Positions 29,037 to 37,054 of a stretch of 64,000 nucleotides of DNA are shown piece after piece; the stretch's first letter is position 1; each line of letters begins with the position of its first letter. Both the position numbers and the translations under genes were made by a program. A model generated the notes under the pieces. The model did not search any database. It was given only the letters and a program-made list of their open reading frames with translations, and was not told where the DNA came from. The stretch comes from Nemorincola caseinilytica (GTDB taxonomy: Bacteria > Bacteroidota > Bacteroidia > Chitinophagales > Chitinophagaceae): assembly GCF_039540515.1 (NCBI RefSeq), contig NZ_BAABFA010000015.1, positions 124,001-188,000 of the forward strand. Reading direction: 5' to 3'.

Positions 29037-30401
29037 TTATTGTTTCAGTACCTTTTTGTAGGTGATATTCCCGTTGGCATCGGTGAGTTCCAGCACATAC
29101 ATAGCAGGTGGCAAGTGACCGAGCGCAAGTTCGCTCACTCCCTTTGCAAGTGTATATCTGCCGGTCTCGCGACCCATCATGTCCAACAGGTGGGCAGTAT
29201 GGGTAGTGGTCGTTGTTTCTATTATCAATGTATTGGTAAAAGGCTGCGGATAGACCTTTATATCGCCAACGGCTGTGCCGTTCACAGAAAGATCGTGGAA
29301 GCGGTAGCGTGATACGCGGGATGCAGCGCCGGCAGAAAATGTGGCACCACCCACCAGCAGGGCGGTATCGTCATAGGTTATCAGACCTTCCAGCTCGCCA
29401 TTGGTAATACCACCATCAAGCGTACTGACCGTACCGCCGCCGAATGCTATGATGCTGCGTGCATTGATGGTGTCGCTGCCTATGATCACTCTATCGAAGC
29501 CACCCTCGAAGATGCCCCTGGTACCGCCTGCCCCAATAGTGTGCACATAGGCATGCATGGCCACCGTGCTGTAATACACCCCAAAGCCGGGATGTACCCA
29601 ATCGGTACCATTCCACCGGGCTATGCGCTGCAGTACGGTACTGCCCGACATGGTGAACTCGCCACCTGCATACAGTTCGCCATTTACCATGGCCAGCGCA
29701 TACACGAAGTTGTTGAAACCCGCGCCCATAGCGTGCCAGTTGTAGCCATCCCAGCGGGCTATGCCATTGACCGTAACGCCACCTGCATATTTGAAATTGC
29801 CCACTACATATAGGCTGGTATCTATCACCAGCATCTGGTGCGGGTATATGACACCTGTTAAGACGACCTCGCCAGAGAGCCCCGAGCCTACACTGTCCCA
29901 TTGTGTGCCGTTCCACTGCATGATGCCCTTGATGGGCCTGCCGCCTACTATGTCGAACTCGCCGCAGGCCACCAGGCGGCCACGGTAGCTCACAACATCG
30001 TATATATTGGGGACCCGGGAGCTCATGGGCGAGACGGTAGAAAGATAGACACCCTCGCCCACACGGCTGAAATGGGAGCCATCCCACTTCAGTACCCAAT
30101 TGGAATCGGCGCTTTGCATATAGGGCGATATGTAGAGCGTCCCACCTATGTCAGATATCCTGTGCCCGGCATCGGTGAGGCCTGTGTCCATGGCGTGCCA
30201 TGAGGCGCCATCGTAGCGCGCGATATGTTTTGCGTTCTCGCCGCAGATATTGGTGAAGAAGCCTGTGGCGTAGATATCGCTGCCCACGGGCACCATATTC
30301 ACCACCATGCCATTGCCTGTGCCGCATACAGTGGTCCACTGAGAGAAGGAGGCCGTGGCCATGAGCAGGCAACAACCTAATGTAGTAATTAGTTTCTTCA
30401 T
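29037..30401 (-). CDS. Secreted beta-propeller-like protein, T9SS type A cargo
   Basis: 454 residues. A signal peptide (MKKLITTLGCCLLMATASFSQ) is followed by about seven short repeats of the form 'GGEF/GNF...IARWDG..W..MG.G' (for example IARYDGASWHAMDTG, IMQWNGTQWDSVGSG, IARWDGYNWHAMGAG, IARWNGTDWVHPGFG). This spacing suggests kelch-like or Rax2-like propeller blades. The last 75 residues (VYPQPFTNTLIIE, LLDMMGRE, PAMYVLELTD) are a T9SS type A sorting domain. No enzymatic motif is visible; a binding role is inference. The gene is monocistronic; the next gene upstream on the strand (30551) is 149 bases away. Confidence 0.83.
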   Translation of the reverse strand: MKKLITTLGCCLLMATASFSQWTTVCGTGNGMVVNMVPVGSDIYATGFFTNICGENAKHIARYDGASWHAMDTGLTDAGHRISDIGGTLYISPYMQSADSNWVLKWDGSHFSRVGEGVYLSTVSPMSSRVPNIYDVVSYRGRLVACGEFDIVGGRPIKGIMQWNGTQWDSVGSGLSGEVVLTGVIYPHQMLVIDTSLYVVGNFKYAGGVTVNGIARWDGYNWHAMGAGFNNFVYALAMVNGELYAGGEFTMSGSTVLQRIARWNGTDWVHPGFGVYYSTVAMHAYVHTIGAGGTRGIFEGGFDRVIIGSDTINARSIIAFGGGTVSTLDGGITNGELEGLITYDDTALLVGGATFSAGAASRVSRYRFHDLSVNGTAVGDIKVYPQPFTNTLIIETTTTTHTAHLLDMMGRETGRYTLAKGVSELALGHLPPAMYVLELTDANGNITYKKVLKQ

Positions 30402-30550
30402 AACGTCTTTGTTTTAGGTCTGGACATAAGCAGGACATATGCACATGGCATATACCTGCTATAATAGACGATGAAGCAGGGTGATAGCTTGGGTAGCAGT
30501 ATGAAGATCGTTAGCCGGCAACTGTAGTGGGCTGATATTCAGCATCAGCC

Positions 30551-32431
30551 CTATTGCGCGATGAATAAGGGGATCTTTACCAGGTGGCGTACGGTATTGA
30601 TGGTCTCGCCATAAATGATGTCTTTGGCGGTATTGTGGCCATGGCTGCCTATGATGAGGAGGTCGCAATCCTGCTCTTTTACGATACGAGCTATCTCCTG
30701 CGCCCTGTCCTTATAGCCCAGCACACCCGTGGCCTTGCAGCCGCGTGCGGTGAACATTTGCACATATTCATCGAGGTGACGGCGGTCCTCGCGTGTTTCG
30801 TAGTCGTGGGCCTCATTGCCCATCATGCGGGCCGATGCGCTCTCTACCACATGTATGAGTACAAAGGAGGCATCGGGGTTGCCAAACTGCATGGCGTAGC
30901 GAATGACGTTTGCATCGTTGCTGCCGAAATCGAGCGCGAGCGCTATGCGGCGAAAAGCCACAGTGGTATCGATAGCGGCTGCCGCCTGGTGGATGTTGGT
31001 ATGCACGTTGATATTGGCCTCCTTGTTTCGCCGGATGAAGGGGTATATGGTAGTGACCACCAGCAACACACAGACCAGTAGAACGGCCAGCAGTATGAGA
31101 CCCATGACAAAGATATTGTCAGTAGCCGCCAGCCATTGGAACACGCTTTCGAAGAACAGTTTCAGATTGAGCGCTACGATAACGGCGGCTATGAGCCAGG
31201 CAGCTATTTTGGTAGGAGTGCAGATGGTGAAATCGCCCATTTTTTTGCGGTCGCTGACAAAGTGTATAAGTGGTATGACCGCAAAGGCAAGCTGCATACT
31301 GAGGAGCACCTGGCTGAAGATAAGCAGTTGGTCTACCATGGTCTCGCCGGTGAGTAGCAGTACTATAACGGCTGGTACTATGGCCAGCAGGCGGGTAAGG
31401 AGGCGACGCAGCGCGGGGTTGATGCGCAAGCGCAGGTAGCCTTCCATTATTATTTGTCCGGCGAGGGTGCCGGTAACGGTAGAGCTTTGCCCGGCGGCTA
31501 TGAGGGCCACAGCAAAAAGAATGGGCGCTACCTGGCTACCAAGCAGAGGAGCCAGCAGCATATGCGCATCTTGCAGAGAGGCTATCTCGTGGTGGCCCGA
31601 GGTATAGAACACGGCGCCCGCAAGTATGAGTATGGCGGCATTGACAAAGAATGCAAGGTTGAGCGCGATGGCACTATCTACTGTATTGAGCCTGAGCGCC
31701 TGTTTGATAGATGGTGCATCGCGGCCTATTTTGCGGGTCTGCACCAGGGCCGAATGCAGGTAGAGGTTGTGAGGCATGACGGTGGCGCCTATGATGCCTA
31801 TGGCTATGAAGAGCGCGCCATCGCCGGGAAGAGAGGGCTTGAAGCCTTTTACCACATCGCCCAGGTGCGGACGTGCAATGATCATCTCTACGAGGAAGCA
31901 GCTACCTATGATGGCAACGAGGGTGATGATGAAGGCCTCGAGCTTGCGCATGCCCAGCTTCTGGAGGTAGAGGAGCAAAATGGTATCGAGCAGGGAGATG
32001 AGGACACCCCAGAGAAGGGGTATGCCGAACAGTAATTGCAGACCTATGGCCATACCCAGTACCTCGGCGAGGTCGCAGGCGGCAATGGCTATCTCTGCCA
32101 GTATGTAGAGTATGAAGTTGATACCGGCAGGATACATCTCGCGGCTGCACTGGGCCAGGTCGCGGCCCTGTACTATGCCCAGCCGCGCGCTGAGCGACTG
32201 CAGCAGGAGGGCCATCATATTGCTCATGAGCAGCACCCATACCAGCGAGTAGCCGAACTGGCTGCCACCTGCTATATCGGTAGCCCAGTTGCCGGGGTCC
32301 ATATAGCCAACACTGACGAGGTAGGCAGGGCCAAAGAAGGCGAATATCTTCTTCCACTTGCCGCCAGCGGCCGAGGGATCGACCTGGCCATGTACCTCGC
32401 TAAGCGACCTATCGTTCTTTATGTGTTCCAT
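30551..32431 (-). CDS. NRAMP-family divalent metal transporter fused to a universal stress protein domain
   Basis: 626 residues. About 1-450 is an NRAMP/MntH transporter of proton-coupled manganese or iron uptake, with the metal-site motifs DPGN (45-48, in GYMDPGNWATD) and MPHN (219-222, in GATVMPHNLYLH) and about eleven membrane spans. A linker leads to a UspA domain (about 484-626): RRIALALDFGS at its start and GSHGHN...YGET near its end, which matches the G-x2-G-x9-G nucleotide motif except that Glu follows the last Gly. Plain NRAMP proteins end near residue 420, so the C-terminal domain is an added cytosolic module, perhaps a nucleotide-sensing gate (inference). The gene sits behind a TAGTTTTG element and a palindromic DtxR-like site, suggesting metal control. 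Confidence 0.92.
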   Translation of the reverse strand: MEHIKNDRSLSEVHGQVDPSAAGGKWKKIFAFFGPAYLVSVGYMDPGNWATDIAGGSQFGYSLVWVLLMSNMMALLLQSLSARLGIVQGRDLAQCSREMYPAGINFILYILAEIAIAACDLAEVLGMAIGLQLLFGIPLLWGVLISLLDTILLLYLQKLGMRKLEAFIITLVAIIGSCFLVEMIIARPHLGDVVKGFKPSLPGDGALFIAIGIIGATVMPHNLYLHSALVQTRKIGRDAPSIKQALRLNTVDSAIALNLAFFVNAAILILAGAVFYTSGHHEIASLQDAHMLLAPLLGSQVAPILFAVALIAAGQSSTVTGTLAGQIIMEGYLRLRINPALRRLLTRLLAIVPAVIVLLLTGETMVDQLLIFSQVLLSMQLAFAVIPLIHFVSDRKKMGDFTICTPTKIAAWLIAAVIVALNLKLFFESVFQWLAATDNIFVMGLILLAVLLVCVLLVVTTIYPFIRRNKEANINVHTNIHQAAAAIDTTVAFRRIALALDFGSNDANVIRYAMQFGNPDASFVLIHVVESASARMMGNEAHDYETREDRRHLDEYVQMFTARGCKATGVLGYKDRAQEIARIVKEQDCDLLIIGSHGHNTAKDIIYGETINTVRHLVKIPLFIAQ

Positions 32432-32440
32432 TTATAATGG

Positions 32441-32448
32441 CAAAACTA
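32441..32448 (-). promoter_or_regulatory. -7 element TAGTTTTG for the NRAMP-USP gene
   Basis: Exact TAnnTTTG match on the minus strand, nine bases before the ATG at 32431 and seven bases downstream of the palindromic operator. Confidence 0.55.
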
Positions 32449-32454
32449 AAAATA

Positions 32455-32476
32455 AAAATTAGACTTGACTAATTTT
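32455..32476 (-). promoter_or_regulatory. Predicted metal-regulator operator (DtxR/MntR-like palindrome)
   Basis: A 22-base palindrome with eight-base arms AAAATTAG and CTAATTTT, plus a matching inner C-G pair, giving the core TTAGACTTGACTAA. TTAGnC...GnCTAA half-sites resemble DtxR-family operators, and the family regulates NRAMP genes widely. It lies in the interval between the -7 element and the expected -33 position, where a bound repressor would block RNA polymerase. The link to a specific regulator is inference. Confidence 0.5.
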
Positions 32477-32492
32477 AAATTATTTTCACATT

Positions 32493-35150
32493 CTATTGAC
32501 GTGTCTCTAATTGTGGCCGCATACTGTTCCATATGCTTTTTATGGTAGCGCTATCGATGTTTCCTTGCGCAATGGCTACCTCGGCTATGGCCCCGGTGAA
32601 ATTGTGCGAGTCGCCGAGGTTGCCTATGGCCATCTTTTGCCGGGGGGTGCGAATAGGAGTGGGTATGAGGCGCCCGCCCATATAGCGGCCATTGACGAAC
32701 AGCTCTATGGCAGTGGACGATATGTTCATGACCGTATAGCACCATGTATTGCGCGGGAAGACCACCGATATGGCGCTACCATTGACACCGAACAGGTACT
32801 CGTTCTGCTCTGTGTTGCAGGTGATGATAAAGCCACTGCTGTCCTCTATATTGCCTACTATGACGGGCCTGTCGGCGAACTGGGTAGCGGAGTAGAACAG
32901 CGTGGATATGGAGAAGGAGCCGGGAAATGCCATGGTCTGTATACCCGCTGCATCGCTGATGCGCTGCTCTATGCTCTTCCTGTCGTCGGTGTACTTGCGG
33001 TGAAAGAGCAGGTCGCTGCCGGTAAAGAAGGTAGTGGCAGGAAGCGGGGACCTTCTTCTCTGTAGCATCACCATAGAGGCATTGGAGGTCACATATTCGC
33101 AGGTAGCGGCCACGGCAGTGATGTGTGGCGCCATGAAATCGTACAGGCGGGAGCGGGGCTCCAGGTAGACCTTGGCAGCAGAATCTATGATGATGTTGCG
33201 GAAACGATCGAGGTCGCTGCGGAGGAAGAGGTCTATATAGCCGGGGTCGAAGGCAGAGCGTCTTTTATTGCCATTGAAGAAGAGCGGTTGCAGCTTCTTG
33301 GCAGTGAACACAATTATCTTTTCGCCCTCGGCAGAGGTATTCTCTATAAAGGCGGTATTGGCCTGTACCCGCTGCTGCAATGGAGCCTGTGCCTGTTTGG
33401 CGGCATCCTGGTCGGAGAGGGCTACTATTTGGGGTGCATTGTACACTATCTCTGCAAACGAGAACGAGAGGCAGCCGAGCGCAATGACGAAGAGGCCATA
33501 GAGAGGAGCGACCTTCTGATCTTTTATCTTATCCCATAGTTCATCGGCCAGAATGGTGAGCACTATGAGGGAGAAGCCAGAGCTGAGGGCATAGTTGGAG
33601 TTCTGGCTGCGACCCTGGAAATAGGTGAAGTAACCTATGCCCACAAGAGAGAGGAACATGACCATGGTGCTTTTGGGCGTGATGCGCCTGTGGTGCCATG
33701 CGGCGCCCGCGTATATGAAGCCCAGCAGAAGAATGATGGCAGAGATGTTCCACGGATGGAGCAGGGACATGGGCAGGAGGCTCATGCCATATTTTGTATA
33801 GTAGGTGATGGGCTTGAAGAGCAAGCCACTATCGGGCCACACACCATAGCCCAGATATATAAAGAGCTTATGGCCGAGTATTATCATTATGAAGACCGCT
33901 ATGGCAGTGACGATGTGCATGACCATGCGCCTGATAGCGGGCCTGCCCTGAGCATCGAAGAAAGAGGCATATACATTGGCGAGTGTCCATGCCATGTAGC
34001 AGGAAAGGCCGATCTCGGGATTCCAGAGTATAAAGAGGGCAGATACAAAAAATGTAGTGTAGTAGCGTATGCGGGTGGGCCTTGTAAAGTACAGCAATGC
34101 CAGCAGGCCTATGCTGCTGGGTATGATGTAGCGGATGGGGTAGAGCGAGAAGATACAATCGAAAACGGTGAGCAGCTTGAAATCGAGATAGGGGAAGAAG
34201 ACGAGGGTAAAGAAGCCCAGGAAGAAGAGAGTGGTGTTGCGGATGAGCCTGCGCATCATGAACAGGTTCATGATAAAGGCAAGGCCCAGCAGTACCGACA
34301 TGGTGGCCGAGAAGGTAGTGACCGACAGGCCTGTGATGCGGAACAGGGGCAGCAGGAAGTGGGGGTACATGCCATAGGTATCAATAAACCCATTTACCAG
34401 CATAGGCTTGCCGGAGAATACCTGGGTGGCAGCATAGTAGACGGCGCTGAAGTCGAACTTGTTCTCATCGGTATAGGGAAAGTGGATGGAGTTCATGGCC
34501 ACAATGGTGATGATGAGAAAGGCTGCTGTGGTGTAGCCAATGGTGTTGATGGTGAGCTTGTATGTCCTGTTGTCATCGATGCGTTTTTGGCGCATGCCTA
34601 TAAAGAACAGCACTGCGATAAGCGGCAGGATTATGAGCAGGTATGCCCAGAGGTATTCGCCTGTAAAGAGGCTTTTGAAATAGAACTGGAAGTTGGTATC
34701 GCTAACGAGGTCGCGGGTGTTCTGTGGAGAGTCGCCACCTTTGGGGCCATAGGGGTTTACGGCGGCCATGCCACCGTAAATGAGCAATGCAAGAGCGGCA
34801 ACACTGCCCCATGTGAGGACGGGGAAGGCGAGCGTCTGCGATAGTCGCCGTATGATGCTTTTCCCTGAAAGACCTTTGTATAGCAGTATAGCAGTGGGTA
34901 CCACCAATATGACGGACAGGCGGAACAGTAGAGATTCTACTGGCTCTGGGCGCAGGTGGGCGCTATCTATGAGTACTGCCTGTGCCGATCGGTTGACCTC
35001 GGCCATATCGGGGTGATAGAGGGAGGTGAGCACAAAGGTCAGTATGGCCCATAGTACTACTGCACCCATGGCAGACAGCAGCCAAAGTATTACCTCTTCC
35101 TTTAGTGCGGGTATATGTACGGGAGCCTGTTCTGTATCCTGTTTTGGCAT
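32493..35150 (-). CDS. Multi-spanning membrane protein (glycosyltransferase C-like) with LamG-like C-terminal domain
   Basis: 885 residues. Residues about 10-575 contain roughly 13-15 hydrophobic spans with an extracytoplasmic acidic/aromatic loop (PYTDENKFDFSAVYYAATQVFSG) and DTYGMYPHFLLP. This pattern resembles lipid-linked-sugar glycosyltransferases of the GT-C fold, but I cannot place it in a named family. Residues about 575-885 are soluble. The last about 150 (NRPVIVGN-like start, FGVNGSAISVVF, ELFVNGRYMGG, GAIAEVAIAQGNID) read as a concanavalin/LamG-type sandwich that would face the periplasm. The UMF1 transporter gene lies 24 bases upstream on the same strand, so the two are probably co-transcribed. 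Its stop is 16 bases from the predicted NRAMP operator. Confidence 0.65.
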   Translation of the reverse strand: MPKQDTEQAPVHIPALKEEVILWLLSAMGAVVLWAILTFVLTSLYHPDMAEVNRSAQAVLIDSAHLRPEPVESLLFRLSVILVVPTAILLYKGLSGKSIIRRLSQTLAFPVLTWGSVAALALLIYGGMAAVNPYGPKGGDSPQNTRDLVSDTNFQFYFKSLFTGEYLWAYLLIILPLIAVLFFIGMRQKRIDDNRTYKLTINTIGYTTAAFLIITIVAMNSIHFPYTDENKFDFSAVYYAATQVFSGKPMLVNGFIDTYGMYPHFLLPLFRITGLSVTTFSATMSVLLGLAFIMNLFMMRRLIRNTTLFFLGFFTLVFFPYLDFKLLTVFDCIFSLYPIRYIIPSSIGLLALLYFTRPTRIRYYTTFFVSALFILWNPEIGLSCYMAWTLANVYASFFDAQGRPAIRRMVMHIVTAIAVFIMIILGHKLFIYLGYGVWPDSGLLFKPITYYTKYGMSLLPMSLLHPWNISAIILLLGFIYAGAAWHHRRITPKSTMVMFLSLVGIGYFTYFQGRSQNSNYALSSGFSLIVLTILADELWDKIKDQKVAPLYGLFVIALGCLSFSFAEIVYNAPQIVALSDQDAAKQAQAPLQQRVQANTAFIENTSAEGEKIIVFTAKKLQPLFFNGNKRRSAFDPGYIDLFLRSDLDRFRNIIIDSAAKVYLEPRSRLYDFMAPHITAVAATCEYVTSNASMVMLQRRRSPLPATTFFTGSDLLFHRKYTDDRKSIEQRISDAAGIQTMAFPGSFSISTLFYSATQFADRPVIVGNIEDSSGFIITCNTEQNEYLFGVNGSAISVVFPRNTWCYTVMNISSTAIELFVNGRYMGGRLIPTPIRTPRQKMAIGNLGDSHNFTGAIAEVAIAQGNIDSATIKSIWNSMRPQLETRQ

Positions 35151-35174
35151 AAGTGTGGGGTGTATAGTAATGGT

Positions 35175-36491
35175 CTATTTTTTGCGCATGGCTATATACA
35201 GTATCAATGCACCTAGGGTAAAGAACGTGATGAGCGCGATGATAGCACTGCGCATATTCATGATACTATCGATATAGCCGAAGGAGAACATGCCTATGAC
35301 TATGGCGAGTTTCTCTGTGACATCGTAAAAACTGAAAAAAGAAGTAGTGTCGTGTGTGGGGGGCATGAGCTTGGCATATGTAGAGCGACTGAGTGACTGT
35401 ATGCCACCCATGATGATGCCTACTACCGTGGCCACTATATAGAACTCTGTGGCCGTATAGGTGTAGTATGCGGCTATACATACGCCTATCCATATGAGCA
35501 CCACTACGAAGAGCACCTGCAGGTTGCCGAAGCGCTCCGAGAGCTTTGCCATGATGTATGCCCCCAATATGGCCACCAATTGTATGACCAGTATAGCGCC
35601 TATTAGCTGGCCGGTATCCAGCTTCAGCTCTTTGCTGCCGAATATGGTAGCGGCCAGCATCACCGTTTGCACGCCCATGCTGTAGAAAAAGAAAGATGCC
35701 AGGTAGGTCTTTAGCTTTGGCATGTGACGCAGCTGCTGCCATACCTTGTTCAGCTCCTTGAAGCCGCCTGTGAGCACACTTCTGCCGGCCTGCTGGGGCA
35801 GGGCAATGCTATTGGGCAGTTTTGCGAAGGGTATAAGGGCAAAGGCGGCCCACCATATACCTACCAGTACAAAGGAGAGGCGCGGGGCAAAGGTGTCGTC
35901 GGTGATGCCGAACCACTGCGGCTGCAGCACGAACAGGAAACAGATAAGCTGCAGCAACACGCTGCCTATGTAGCCATAGGAAAAGCCCAGGGCGCTTACC
36001 CTGTCGCGCTCGGCAGGCAGGGCTATCTCGGGCAGGTAGGCATTGTAGAACACCAGGCTGCCGCAATATCCCAGGGCAGCTATGGCCGCGCAGATGACAC
36101 CCAGCTCTACCGTGTCGGCCTTGAAGAAGTAGAGGCAGCAGCAGGATATGGCTCCCGTGAAGCAGAAGAGCTGCATGAAGGTCTTCTTATTGCCCCTGTA
36201 ATCGGCAATGGAGGACAGTATGGGCGATATGAGCGCAATGATGAGGTAGGCGGCAGCTATGGAATAATCGAACAGGGCGCTGTTCTTTACCTTGTAGCCC
36301 AGGAAGTTCACAGTATCATCTACCACTACGCCATCTTCTTTGATGGTGGTAACGGCATTGTAGTATGCAGGGAAGATGGTAGAAGTGATAACAAGATTGT
36401 AAGCAGAATTGGCCCAGTCGTACATGGCCCATGCTCGCTGTACCTTTCGGGATGAGGTGATGGACGGGGTATAGCTTGTTATGGTTTCCAT
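35175..36491 (-). CDS. MFS transporter, UMF1 family
   Basis: 438 residues from the ATG at 36491. It opens with METITSYTPSITSSRKVQRAWAMYDWANSAYNLVITSTIFPAYY (positions 1-44), whose AWAMYDWANSAY box identifies the UMF1 branch of the major facilitator superfamily (related to fungal Atg22). About twelve membrane spans follow. Substrates of bacterial UMF1 proteins are not established. The reading frame continues 110 codons further upstream, over the divergent thioesterase gene; those residues lack family similarity, so the later ATG is used. It lies 24 bases upstream of the 885-residue membrane protein and probably leads that two-gene operon. Confidence 0.87.
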   Translation of the reverse strand: METITSYTPSITSSRKVQRAWAMYDWANSAYNLVITSTIFPAYYNAVTTIKEDGVVVDDTVNFLGYKVKNSALFDYSIAAAYLIIALISPILSSIADYRGNKKTFMQLFCFTGAISCCCLYFFKADTVELGVICAAIAALGYCGSLVFYNAYLPEIALPAERDRVSALGFSYGYIGSVLLQLICFLFVLQPQWFGITDDTFAPRLSFVLVGIWWAAFALIPFAKLPNSIALPQQAGRSVLTGGFKELNKVWQQLRHMPKLKTYLASFFFYSMGVQTVMLAATIFGSKELKLDTGQLIGAILVIQLVAILGAYIMAKLSERFGNLQVLFVVVLIWIGVCIAAYYTYTATEFYIVATVVGIIMGGIQSLSRSTYAKLMPPTHDTTSFFSFYDVTEKLAIVIGMFSFGYIDSIMNMRSAIIALITFFTLGALILYIAMRKK

Positions 36492-36554
36492 GCAACTAAA
36501 ATAGTGTTTTAATATGAATTTGGAATTTGGTGGAGACTGCGTGAGCTTTGCAAT

Positions 36555-37016
36555 ATGGGATACAGAGAGATACCACGCGGACAAGTGCTGCAGTATATAA
36601 AGGATACCTACCTGGGCAAGGAAGTGACGGACTCGCGTTCGCCTGCGGGCAACTGGCTCAAATTCACCCTGGAGCATATAGAGAAGGGCAGGGCCGTACT
36701 GAACCTGGTGGTGCGCCCCGAAATGACCAACCCATATGGCCACATACATGGCGGTATGATGAGCCTGGTGATAGATGAGGCCATAGGGTGGGGGGTAGTG
36801 AGCATGGACACAGAGCTGCACTATACGTCGCTGACGCTGAACGTAGATTTCCTATTTGCCATAAAAGCAGGTGAGAACCTGCGTGCAGAATCGAAGGTGC
36901 TGCGGGTAGGGAAGAAGATAATAAATGTAGAATGCCATGTGTATGATATGGCCGGCCGCATACTGGCGCGCGCCAACAGCAACCTTATAGTAACAGGAAT
37001 GGAGTATACCGGCTAG
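36555..37016 (+). CDS. PaaI-type hotdog thioesterase
   Basis: 153 residues. The NPYGHIHGGMMSLVIDEAIGW stretch (about 59-79) holds the HGG motif and downstream acidic residue of the PaaI/4HBT hotdog fold; the central helix and following strands (LTLNVDFLF, LRAESKVLRVGKK) complete it. Members hydrolyse acyl-CoA thioesters in the cytosol; the acyl substrate cannot be read from the sequence. The ATG at 36555 lies five bases after GAGCTTTG, a one-base variant of the -7 element, so the transcript would be almost leaderless. It is divergent from the UMF1 gene. A hairpin overlaps its stop codon. Confidence 0.85.
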   Translation: MGYREIPRGQVLQYIKDTYLGKEVTDSRSPAGNWLKFTLEHIEKGRAVLNLVVRPEMTNPYGHIHGGMMSLVIDEAIGWGVVSMDTELHYTSLTLNVDFLFAIKAGENLRAESKVLRVGKKIINVECHVYDMAGRILARANSNLIVTGMEYTG

Positions 37017-37025
37017 GCATACTCC
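37001..37025. terminator. Weak bidirectional hairpin over the thioesterase stop codon
   Basis: GGAGTAT (37001-37007) pairs with ATACTCC (37019-37025), with two further inner pairs. The gap to the convergent RicT gene is 38 bases. T tracts are imperfect. Confidence 0.5.
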
Positions 37026-37054
37026 ATTCGTTATTGTTGTGTTCTTTTTTGTTC

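Noticed and set aside
33690..34844. 384-codon plus-strand frame opposite the 885-residue membrane protein
   Set aside because: Its composition (Glu, Gly, Gln, His-rich) mirrors the hydrophobic codons of the real gene on the other strand.
36492..36821. N-terminal extension of the UMF1 transporter frame
   Set aside because: It overlaps the divergent thioesterase gene and lacks similarity to the family; the ATG at 36491 gives the normal N-terminus.
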